A stretch of 34,633 nt of DNA from Proteobacteria bacterium UBA2133 (GTDB taxonomy: Bacteria; Pseudomonadota; Gammaproteobacteria; Arenicellales; UBA868), in the NCBI GenBank assembly GCA_002327725.1, contig DCXP01000044.1, positions 56,713 through 91,345 of the forward strand. The letters are read 5' to 3'. The notes beneath the pieces are model-generated. The model had not been told where the DNA came from and did not search any database. It saw only the letters and a list, made by a program, of their open reading frames with translations. Every line of letters begins with the position of its first letter. Position 1 is the stretch's first letter. This document shows, piece by piece, positions 1-6,851 of this stretch. Both the position numbers and the translations under genes were made by a program.

Positions 1-1328
1 CCCAGCCGGGTCATGACCTGGCCCGGACGCCCGCCGCAGCCGAGGATGGCGCCCAGGGTGCCGATCGACGCGGTGTTGAGGTAGTTGTTCGACCAGTAAG
101 AGCCTTTCTCGATACAGATCGAAGTCTTGACCCGCGTGCCGTCGGCTTTCGGCTTGGCCATCATCTCGGCCGCCAGGTAAATCTTCTGCGGGTCGATCCC
201 GGCAATCTTCGCCGCCACCTCGACCTTCGATTCTTCCTGCGCAAGCAGCCATTCTTTCCAGTCCTCGAAGCCTTTCACCTGGAACTTGCCCCAGGTAGTC
301 CGCCACTGCCAGGGGGTGTTCCGGGTACCCTGGCCAAAACCGGAGTCCGTCTCCCAATAGTTGGCGACGTGGTCGCGGATAAATTCGGCATCCTCCCAGC
401 CGTTCTCGACGATCACCCGCTCTATAGCCATGTGCACCACGGTATCCGACCCCGGCAGGACGTCCAGGTGCAGGCCGCCGTGTTTCTCGGCATAGGCTAC
501 GCCAGCGGTTCGCCGCGGGTTCACCATGATGACCTTGGTCTGGTTACCGTTGATACCTTTGAGAATCCAGTGATTCCACAATGTGGTCTTGGTCTCGAAA
601 GGGTCAGTGCCCGAAATCAACACACAGTCGGCCAGGGTGAAATCCTCGTGTGAAGCGCCGAAGATGTCGTAACCGATATCGACCCACCCGGGAACCGAGT
701 TGACCAGGGAGGGGTGGTCGTGGTGCGCCACTGCCGGACTGTTGATTGCCTTCAGTGCCAGCTTGGTCAGCGCGTAGGTATTTTCGAAATACTGGTAACT
801 GAAGTACTTCATGGCCCACGCAGACTCGCCGTGGGTCTGGATAACATGCTTCGAAACCGCCGCGGCGACATCCAGCGCAAAGTCCCAGGTCACCGGCATC
901 AACAGGTCGTTGATCCGCAACATCGGGTGCTGCAGGCGGTCCTGGGTCGGCTTCTGTGGGTTATAGATTTTCTGCGCTATGCAACCACCGCGGATACTGT
1001 GCCCACCCCCCACGTTGACCACACGGGACTTGTGATCGGCGACCACGGCCATGTGATGCATCTTGCCTTGCCATTTGCCCTGGGTGTACTGGTTGGGTCC
1101 TACCCAGCCGCCCTGCCCGGGCCGCAGCGGGTAATTCAGGCCCAGCGCATTCTGGCTTTTTTTCGGCCCACCGTTTGGCACGTCGACCGGCCAGCGGTAG
1201 ACCTTGAAGCCGCAGGCCATCACGCAGTAGTCACAGCAGGTCGTGATGACGTCGGCACCCTTCGGCGGCAGTGGTACCTGATCCTCTGGTTGAAAAAACG
1301 GTTGTGAGTTTTGCGCTTTCTTTGACAT
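1..1328 (-). CDS. idrA: IdrA/AioA-type molybdopterin oxidoreductase large subunit (N-terminal half, runs off window)
   Basis: Catalytic Mo-bis-MGD subunit of the arsenite oxidase / iodate reductase branch of the DMSO reductase family. About 442 residues are present and the C-terminal half lies beyond base 1. The N-terminus has CDYCVMACGFKVYRW (C-x2-C-x3-C), the [3Fe-4S] motif of this branch, and the later HSIRGG segment has Ser where four-Cys relatives have the fourth ligand. There is no Tat signal. In AioAB the large subunit is exported together with the Tat-bearing Rieske partner, whose gene ends 6 bases upstream here. The ATG follows AGGGTG at about 8 bases. Sequence alone does not separate iodate reductase from arsenite oxidase. 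The two dihaem peroxidase genes in the operon favour the Idr type, which is inference from context. Confidence 0.8.
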   Translation of the reverse strand, partial: MSKKAQNSQPFFQPEDQVPLPPKGADVITTCCDYCVMACGFKVYRWPVDVPNGGPKKSQNALGLNYPLRPGQGGWVGPNQYTQGKWQGKMHHMAVVADHKSRVVNVGGGHSIRGGCIAQKIYNPQKPTQDRLQHPMLRINDLLMPVTWDFALDVAAAVSKHVIQTHGESAWAMKYFSYQYFENTYALTKLALKAINSPAVAHHDHPSLVNSVPGWVDIGYDIFGASHEDFTLADCVLISGTDPFETKTTLWNHWILKGINGNQTKVIMVNPRRTAGVAYAEKHGGLHLDVLPGSDTVVHMAIERVIVENGWEDAEFIRDHVANYWETDSGFGQGTRNTPWQWRTTWGKFQVKGFEDWKEWLLAQEESKVEVAAKIAGIDPQKIYLAAEMMAKPKADGTRVKTSICIEKGSYWSNNYLNTASIGTLGAILGCGGRPGQVMTRL

Positions 1329-1334
1329 GTCCGG

Positions 1335-1895
1335 TCACCCTGTTTTCAGGTTGTCGAATCGGCCGTAGATCAGACCGAGCATCCCGACGGCATAGATGTC
1401 GTCACCTTCGAGCTCCAGCAGCACCTGGGGCAGGCTCTCGGTGGCATGACCGCCAATGACAATACCGTGGCGGGTCAGGTCGAAACTGGTCTGATGCAGT
1501 GGGCACGGCCCCAAGGCCTGATCAGCCGCGCTGAATGCTCCGGCTCCATCCAGTAAGCCGCCCATGTGGGTACACAGGGCGTTGAACGCGACCACGTTCT
1601 GGTCGGGCCCGATACCACCGCCTGCCGGTGCATCCAACCGAAACAGCAGGCTGTTGGAGTTCTGGGCCTCGTCGGGATAATTGAATTTCAGGGGTGCATT
1701 CAATTTCAGTGCGCTCAGTTGGCCGATCAGCTTGCGCGGGTAGCGTGCAATCTCGGCAGCAAGCGCTTTGCCCTCCAGGCCGGGCAGTCCCGGCAGCAGC
1801 ACCGTGCCAGCCACGGCTGCACCCGTCCCAAACAGGAAGGTCCGGCGGGTCATGCAAGCGCCGGGCTTGCCTTTGTTATCTGTCTGCTTTGACAT
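1335..1895 (-). CDS. idrB: Rieske [2Fe-2S] small subunit, IdrB/AioB type, Tat-exported
   Basis: Electron-transfer partner of the molybdenum subunit, 186 aa. A Tat signal is seen at residues 16-48 (TRRTFLFGTG then a hydrophobic run and an A-A cleavage region). Rieske ligands are C108/H110 (CTHMGG) and C131/H134 (CPLH). The C-terminal stretch ending LIYGRFDNL resembles the AioB terminus. The two extra cysteines that form a disulphide in high-potential Rieske proteins are absent (Gly in CTHMGG, Leu in CPLH), so a lower potential is expected. The start is ATG with AGGGGA upstream; the gene lies 14 bases after the dihaem peroxidase gene and 6 bases before idrA. Together they form the periplasmic enzyme. 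Confidence 0.85.
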   Translation of the reverse strand: MSKQTDNKGKPGACMTRRTFLFGTGAAVAGTVLLPGLPGLEGKALAAEIARYPRKLIGQLSALKLNAPLKFNYPDEAQNSNSLLFRLDAPAGGGIGPDQNVVAFNALCTHMGGLLDGAGAFSAADQALGPCPLHQTSFDLTRHGIVIGGHATESLPQVLLELEGDDIYAVGMLGLIYGRFDNLKTG

Positions 1896-1909
1896 GGCGT
1901 TTCCCCTGT

Positions 1910-3163
1910 TTACTGTTGTCCGGCCGCAGCCAGATAGGTTTCCAGCCCAATGCGCTTCGCCTGAGCCTGAGTCAGTCCGGATACATCCGGCGCCACTCCA
2001 TAAGGCGGCACCTCAGGCAGTTTGAAACGAATCTCCTCACCGCTGATCTCCTCAAGAAAAGCGACCAACGCCTCTTTTTCCTCGTCGGTCAGGTTCAGCG
2101 GCTTGAGGATCGGCGTCTTGTTCTCCAGGCCATGGCTGCCATCGGTGAACTCGTTTTCACCCCCGCCTTCGTTATAGAAGTCGATGACTTCCTCCAGCGT
2201 GTAGAACTGCCCTGCGTGCATATACGGAGCGGTATAGACCAGGTAGCGCAAAGGTGCAGTACGGTGCTTGCCGGCATCCACCGACCGCTTGGTCGAGTAA
2301 TACAGGCCGGCATCATCTTTCCACTCACGGTAATATTTCTCGTGTACACCCTTGGCATAGGCCTCCCAGCGGAAGGTGATCGTATTGAGTCCCATTTCCT
2401 CCCACTCGAACGGCCGCGGCACGCCCAGGTTGTAATACTTCTCGTCGGTCAACACGGGGCCGTTATGGCATTCAATGCAATTGGCTTTGCCCTCAAACAA
2501 TTGTTTGCCCATCACGGCCTGCGCGGACAATGCCTCTGTGTCACCCGCCAGGTAACGGTCTAAGGGCGTATCCTGCTGACTCAAGGTGCGTTCGAAAGTA
2601 GCAATCGCCATCCACGCATCGCCCAGGTTGGGCTGCATGGTGCCGAAAATCTCGCCGAACTTCTCGATGTAGTACGGCGTCTGTCGCAACCGTGCCTCCA
2701 TCACGTCATCTTCACCGTTGCCCGCTACTGCGCCCTTATTGGCGATGGGCGCCTGCGCTTCCAGGCTCTTGGCATTGCCCTGCCAGAACAGTTTGCTCAG
2801 GTAGGCGGTATTGACCACAGTCTGTGAGTTACGCCAGTGCACCGTACCCGGGTAGCCTCGCGAGATCGGATCGTTAAAGCCCCAACCCTGTTTCGGATCA
2901 TGACAGTCACCGCAACTGAGGCTGGCGTCGCCGGTCATTTTGGGATCAAAGAACAGCATCATGCCAAGATCGGCTTTGGCCTGGGTAATAGGGTTATCCG
3001 GCGGCGCCGGTGGTAACGGCAGAGGCGCCAGCGGCGGATCAACATCGGGGTCTATCTTTGACAGTGCCGGGTCTCTCTCGGCCGCAACGTTGGCACTGGC
3101 CAGTAACAGAGCCGCGGCGAAAGAAAGGGCCAGCGATGGCAGAATCTGCTTGGGTAGTTTCAT
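1910..3163 (-). CDS. Dihaem cytochrome c peroxidase (MauG/CcpA, IdrP-type), second copy
   Basis: Periplasmic dihaem protein of 417 aa. A signal peptide (residues 1-28, ending NVAA) precedes a proline-rich linker. Two CXXCH haem motifs are seen at C84-H88 (CGDCH) and C229-H233 (CIECH), and the family hallmark TAPYMHAGQFYTLEEVIDFY lies in the C-terminal half. The family reduces H2O2 or performs haem-mediated oxidations. In iodate reductase clusters IdrP1/IdrP2 are proposed to remove peroxide formed during turnover. The ATG at 3163 is preceded by GGAGGGAACC; the reading frame stays open upstream, but that part overlaps the previous gene and is not credible. The gap to the preceding peroxidase gene is 16 bases. 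Confidence 0.87.
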   Translation of the reverse strand: MKLPKQILPSLALSFAAALLLASANVAAERDPALSKIDPDVDPPLAPLPLPPAPPDNPITQAKADLGMMLFFDPKMTGDASLSCGDCHDPKQGWGFNDPISRGYPGTVHWRNSQTVVNTAYLSKLFWQGNAKSLEAQAPIANKGAVAGNGEDDVMEARLRQTPYYIEKFGEIFGTMQPNLGDAWMAIATFERTLSQQDTPLDRYLAGDTEALSAQAVMGKQLFEGKANCIECHNGPVLTDEKYYNLGVPRPFEWEEMGLNTITFRWEAYAKGVHEKYYREWKDDAGLYYSTKRSVDAGKHRTAPLRYLVYTAPYMHAGQFYTLEEVIDFYNEGGGENEFTDGSHGLENKTPILKPLNLTDEEKEALVAFLEEISGEEIRFKLPEVPPYGVAPDVSGLTQAQAKRIGLETYLAAAGQQ

Positions 3164-3179
3164 GGTTCCCTCCACCGGG

Positions 3180-4337
3180 CTAGTTCCTGACTTCCAGCCA
3201 GTTATCGATCGGTTCGTATTCCAGCGGTATCTCCACTTTTTCAACAGTCGGGGCCTCCGGACTGCTGAGCGCGCGCACGAAAGCCACCAGCTGGGCCTGC
3301 TCTGAGCGGTCCAGGTCCAGCGGCTGCAGCTCGGTCGCCAGCGGATCGTCATGTCCGCCGCCCGCCACGTAGAACGCCACCACCTCTTCCAGCGTCTGGA
3401 ACATGCCGTTGTGCATGTAAGGCGCCGTATGGGCGGTCTCGCGCAAGGTTGGCGTGATGAAACTTCCGACATCGCGATAATCCTTGCTCACCAGGAAATA
3501 CCCCACATCACGGCGCCAGATGTCAGCCTTGGGTACCCCGTGGTTGGTGAGCACTGCGCGGTAGGTGACGTGCCGCAGGGGGTCCTGGAAAACATCCAGA
3601 TTCTCGGGCACCCCGGTGTTGTGCGGCTCGCCATCAGAAAAGTACGGCCCGCTGTGGCAGCCGATGCAGCCGGCCTTGCCTTCAAACAGGATCCGGCCCA
3701 ACTCGGCTTCGCCAGAGAGGGTCCCTTGGTCAAACGGCACGTCTTTGGATACCAGTGTCTGCATGAACGCATCCAACGCCTTGCGGCCCTTTCCGGAACT
3801 GCACTCGCCGTTGAAATTCTCCTGGCACATCTGTACATATACCGGGTCCTGTTTCATACGCTCGTGCATCAACCGCATATCCATGTTCATCATCATGGTT
3901 TCGGTGATCTGGTCACGGATGACGTCGTTGAGGTTTGCCCCCATGTGTCCGTCCCAACCCCAACCAGCATCGGAAAAATCCGCCTTGTGGGCGACGTTGA
4001 TCAGCGTCGGTGCATTGCGGAAGTGGCGGGTGCCGGGATACGCATCCGACAGGGCCATGGGCTGGCGTTCCTTGTCGAGCTGACGGGTAAAGCCCTGACC
4101 CGGGTCGTGGCAGGTGGCGCAACTGATCGCACCATCGCCGGAGACACGCACATCAAAGAACAGTCTGCGGCCCATTTCCACCAGCGCCGCACTGGGAGGT
4201 GCCTTTTCCGGCAGTGGACCGATCTCCTGGCGGTCCCGCGCCTGGGCGATCGAGCCCGGGGCCGAGAGCGCCAGTGTCAGCAGCACGGCAGCGACCGTGC
4301 AGCAAGAATTCAAAGCGGGCTTTTCCAGTAGCGTCAT
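3180..4337 (-). CDS. Dihaem cytochrome c peroxidase (MauG/CcpA, IdrP-type), first copy
   Basis: Periplasmic dihaem protein of 385 aa, divergent from its downstream neighbour. A signal peptide (about residues 1-33) contains a Cys pair in its hydrophobic core. Haem motifs are CATCH at 73-77 and CIGCH at 224-228. TAHTAPYMHNGMFQTLEEVV is the conserved loop of the CcpA/MauG family. It has a Met-rich segment (MMMNMDM, near 148-154) that the second copy lacks. The start is ATG at 4337 with AGGAGG six bases upstream; a GTG two codons earlier lies on top of the Shine-Dalgarno sequence and was rejected. Having two different peroxidases beside an Aio-like pair is the main reason for the Idr assignment. 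Confidence 0.87.
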   Translation of the reverse strand: MTLLEKPALNSCCTVAAVLLTLALSAPGSIAQARDRQEIGPLPEKAPPSAALVEMGRRLFFDVRVSGDGAISCATCHDPGQGFTRQLDKERQPMALSDAYPGTRHFRNAPTLINVAHKADFSDAGWGWDGHMGANLNDVIRDQITETMMMNMDMRLMHERMKQDPVYVQMCQENFNGECSSGKGRKALDAFMQTLVSKDVPFDQGTLSGEAELGRILFEGKAGCIGCHSGPYFSDGEPHNTGVPENLDVFQDPLRHVTYRAVLTNHGVPKADIWRRDVGYFLVSKDYRDVGSFITPTLRETAHTAPYMHNGMFQTLEEVVAFYVAGGGHDDPLATELQPLDLDRSEQAQLVAFVRALSSPEAPTVEKVEIPLEYEPIDNWLEVRN

Positions 4338-4352
4338 GTCCACCCTCCTGCT

Positions 4353-5147
4353 CTATTCGGAATGGGAAAAATTGAAGTCTGCGGTTGCTGTGTTGCCAGC
4401 CGGCACATTGAGTTTGCTCTTCTGGATACCGAAGCGCGGATGCCAGGCCTTGACGGTGTAATCCCCCGGCGGGACGTTATCAATCAGATAACTGCCGTCG
4501 TCACCGACAACCACCGCGTAAGGATGGCCGGGAGCCATCATGAAGCCGAACATGAAATTGTGCGCCTCACAGTTCAGGCTGATGAAAGGCGATCGGCGCG
4601 GCTTCAGTTTCTTGACGATGTCACCCGGGTCCGGCTGGCCGAAATTGAACATGGTCCGCTTTACCACCCGGCCCTTCTCGATACCGATCATCTCCCGGGT
4701 ATTGATGTTGTGCAGAACCGAATCGGGGTCAGCGTGACGGATGGTGATTTCACCGGGCCGGACCACCTGGGCCCACGGGAGAAAGCGACAACCTTCCTGC
4801 AGAACCAGGTAGTTGCCCCCTTGCGGCGCTTGCCACTTCTTTCCCGAGGAGATCTTGTCAATAAAGACAAACGTGCCGCGTAACGCCCCGTCTTTGACGT
4901 CTACCCAGACAACCTCGCGGTAGCCGGTCCCGTCTTCGTCGCAGACATCCGGGTTCTTGTTTATGGTGATACGGTCGATGGCGTCTACCGGCAGTTCTCC
5001 ACTAAACGTGATGCGGCCCGAGATACTGCCGCCGTCGGTCACCTCAACCTCCTGATATTTCTGTTTCGCTGCGAGTCCTGCCGGCGAAATCGCGAATAAC
5101 AGACCCAGAACCGCCATCAACTGACCCGAACGCCGAAACACTGTCAT
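4353..5147 (-). CDS. Periplasmic cupredoxin-like protein with carboxypeptidase-regulatory-like C-terminal domain
   Basis: First gene of the enzyme operon, 264 aa. A signal peptide covers about residues 1-27 (ending GLAA). The middle has candidate type-1 copper ligands: H146 (LHNINT), C193, H196 (NCEAHNFMFGFM) and a nearby Met (M199 or M203). The last ~55 residues (DDGSYLIDNVPPGDYTVKAW) are a typical carboxypeptidase-regulatory/transthyretin-like beta sandwich. Such proteins are often annotated as methylamine-utilisation or plastocyanin-like proteins and can shuttle electrons or scaffold periplasmic enzymes. The ATG has AGGAG eight bases upstream, and a sigma-54 element lies about 100 bases upstream. 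A role as electron donor to the Mo enzyme or the peroxidases is inference. It is not part of the core iodate reductase set as I know it. Confidence 0.75.
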   Translation of the reverse strand: MTVFRRSGQLMAVLGLLFAISPAGLAAKQKYQEVEVTDGGSISGRITFSGELPVDAIDRITINKNPDVCDEDGTGYREVVWVDVKDGALRGTFVFIDKISSGKKWQAPQGGNYLVLQEGCRFLPWAQVVRPGEITIRHADPDSVLHNINTREMIGIEKGRVVKRTMFNFGQPDPGDIVKKLKPRRSPFISLNCEAHNFMFGFMMAPGHPYAVVVGDDGSYLIDNVPPGDYTVKAWHPRFGIQKSKLNVPAGNTATADFNFSHSE

Positions 5148-5243
5148 TCTCTGTTCTCCTGTCTGACTGAACTTTCCAGGCGGCCCGGTTTGCAAATGTG
5201 CCGGCCACCTCGATGGGATTCACTCACCCTTTAATCAGGAACA

Positions 5244-5259
5244 AGCAATAACCGTGCCA
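5244..5259 (-). promoter_or_regulatory. Sigma-54 (RpoN) -24/-12 promoter of the cupredoxin-peroxidase-idrBA operon
   Basis: On the minus strand the bases read TGGCACGGTTATTGCT, an exact match to the TGGCAC-N5-TTGCW consensus. Transcription would begin near 5233, giving a leader of about 85 bases before the ATG at 5147. A sigma-54-dependent response regulator is encoded directly upstream, so the match makes functional sense. Confidence 0.85.
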
Positions 5260-5312
5260 GACTCCGCAAAACCGCGGAACCAGCGAAGAACTTCAGGGAA
5301 TAGCGTGCCGGT

Positions 5313-5327
5313 CAGTTTCCGAAACTG
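5313..5327. promoter_or_regulatory. Candidate upstream activator site (perfect dyad)
   Basis: CAGTTTC-C-GAAACTG is a perfect 7+7 inverted repeat. Its centre lies about 60 bases upstream of the -24 element and about 87 bases before the inferred start site, a usual position for enhancer sites of NtrC-type activators. Binding by the adjacent regulator is inferred. Confidence 0.5.
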
Positions 5328-5468
5328 CCGGTCACGCCCAAAGATATGAACGAATCATTCAAGTTGAAGCGGGTCAGGGCTGCACGACGTTCACTGGCAG
5401 GCCGGATCCCCGAACATTTTTCGCACAGAAAGCGGGTTACTATCGTGAATGGGGGGTCAACCCCGGAT

Positions 5469-6851
5469 TCAGTCCTCACCCGGTTCGGCTGCCGCGGCGG
5501 CCCCCGGCTCTTCCAGACCGTACTGATTGATCAGGCGTCGCAGACGCGGGCGGGAAGTACCCAGAATCTCGCAGCTGCGCCCGCGATGCCAGCCGGTATG
5601 CTGCAGTACCCGGAGTATGTGTGCCCGCTCAACCTCCTGCAGGCTCATTCGTACATCTGTGACCGGGATAACCGATGACGCCTGAATAGCCAGTTGTGGC
5701 GGCAACAGATCCGAGGTGATCGTGTCGCCCGGGCACATGGCGACCGACTTCATCAGCAGGTTTTCAAGTTCCCGGATATTTCCAGGCCAGGCATAGCCGC
5801 AAAAAGCTTCCATCACATCTGCCGAGATGGTCGACACATTCTTATGGAACTCCCGGTTAATCCGGCTCAGCAGATAGGGAACCAGCACCGGCAGGTCTTC
5901 CAGCCGTTCCTTCAGGGCCGGTACCGGAATATTGACCACCTGGAGCCGGTAATACAGGTCTTCGCGGAAGCGGTTGTCGGCAACCAGCTGGCCAAGGTCT
6001 GCGTTGGACGCTGAAATGATCCTGGCATTGGTTCCGCGGGCTTCCTTTCCACCGACCGGAAGGTACTCTTTCTCCTGCAGCACCCGCAGCAGTTTGGCCT
6101 GGATATTCGGGGAAAGTTCACCGACTTCATCGAGGAAAATCGTGCCATCCTGGGCCAGCGCGAACTTTCCCGGCTGGGCGCTCACGGCACCGGTGAATGC
6201 CCCTTTCTCATGGCCGAACATATCAGACTCGAGCAGGGTCTCAACGAGCGCGGCACAGTTGACCGCAACAAACGGGCCATCCGGAGTGGGCCCCACCCGG
6301 TGCAGGTTGCGGGCCACCAGTTCCTTGCCGGTACCGCTCGGCCCGGATATATGCACGGTTACCGGTTTGCGCGCGACTAACCCGATGGTCTTGAATACTT
6401 CTTTCATCGGCCGGCTGTTGCCAACCATCGTGTAGTTGCGACTGCTGACCTGGTGTTCCGGTGCCACCTGCAGCCCCGCAGCTTCGCCCTGCCGGCGCGT
6501 GACTGCCCGCTCCACAGCCTGGTCGATCTCTGAGATATCGATCGGCTTGGCAATATAGTCATCGGCCCCCTGCTGCATTGCGGTGATGGTGTTCTCCATG
6601 TCGTCAAACGCGGTAATGACGATCACCGGAGTCTGCGCAGAGCGGGTCTTGAAATCCGGTAGCGCATCCAGGCCGCTGCGGCCGGGCATGCGGATGTCGA
6701 GGATGATCAGGTCAGGGTGAAAGGTATCGGCTGCCGCAAGACCGGCATCCGCATCATGCGCGATCCTGACCTCGTGGCCCGCCGCCCGGAAATGCAGTTG
6801 CAGCGTCCGGCAACTGGCCAGGTCGTCATCGATAATCAGAATCTTAGTCAT
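5469..6851 (-). CDS. Sigma-54-dependent response regulator (NtrC/AtoC type)
   Basis: Transcriptional activator of 460 aa. The receiver domain (1-120) has acidic residues D8/D9, phosphoacceptor D52 (LDIRMPG) and K102. The AAA+ domain (about 140-375) has Walker A GPSGTGKE (170-177), the sigma-54 contact loop GAFTGA (217-222) and a Walker B-type FLDEVGE. A Fis-type helix-turn-helix lies at about 405-445 (QHTGWHRGRSCEILGTSRPR). The start codon overlaps the kinase stop by 8 bases, so the two are co-translated and very likely cognate. It probably acts at the -24/-12 element just downstream (5244-5259), and possibly at the one upstream of the stress-protein gene (14638-14653). The signal sensed is unknown. 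Confidence 0.92.
   Translation of the reverse strand: MTKILIIDDDLASCRTLQLHFRAAGHEVRIAHDADAGLAAADTFHPDLIILDIRMPGRSGLDALPDFKTRSAQTPVIVITAFDDMENTITAMQQGADDYIAKPIDISEIDQAVERAVTRRQGEAAGLQVAPEHQVSSRNYTMVGNSRPMKEVFKTIGLVARKPVTVHISGPSGTGKELVARNLHRVGPTPDGPFVAVNCAALVETLLESDMFGHEKGAFTGAVSAQPGKFALAQDGTIFLDEVGELSPNIQAKLLRVLQEKEYLPVGGKEARGTNARIISASNADLGQLVADNRFREDLYYRLQVVNIPVPALKERLEDLPVLVPYLLSRINREFHKNVSTISADVMEAFCGYAWPGNIRELENLLMKSVAMCPGDTITSDLLPPQLAIQASSVIPVTDVRMSLQEVERAHILRVLQHTGWHRGRSCEILGTSRPRLRRLINQYGLEEPGAAAAAEPGED

Larger units (their letters stand above)
5148..5468. other. Control region between regulator genes and the enzyme operon
   Basis: This 321-base stretch has no convincing gene. Reading on the minus strand it follows the response regulator stop codon and leads into the cupredoxin gene. 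It holds a sigma-54 -24/-12 element (5244-5259), a 7+7 dyad (5313-5327) placed like an activator site, a short GGGGT/ACCCC hairpin (5453-5464) next to the regulator stop codon, and the Shine-Dalgarno sequence of the cupredoxin gene. Confidence 0.6.

Noticed and set aside
1..1895. Straight naming as arsenite oxidase aioAB
   Set aside because: The sequence family fits, but the two dihaem peroxidases are not part of arsenite oxidase operons, and no arsenic regulator, arsenite-binding protein or ars gene is visible. Idr-type is preferred, not proven.
3164..3472. Upstream extension of the second dihaem peroxidase
   Set aside because: It overlaps the preceding peroxidase gene in another frame and is Arg/Trp-rich shadow sequence. 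The ATG at 3163 has a signal peptide and a strong ribosome binding site.
5199..5215. A second possible sigma-54 site (GGCACATTTGCA on the minus strand)
   Set aside because: The GG and GC dinucleotides are too close together for a -24/-12 element.
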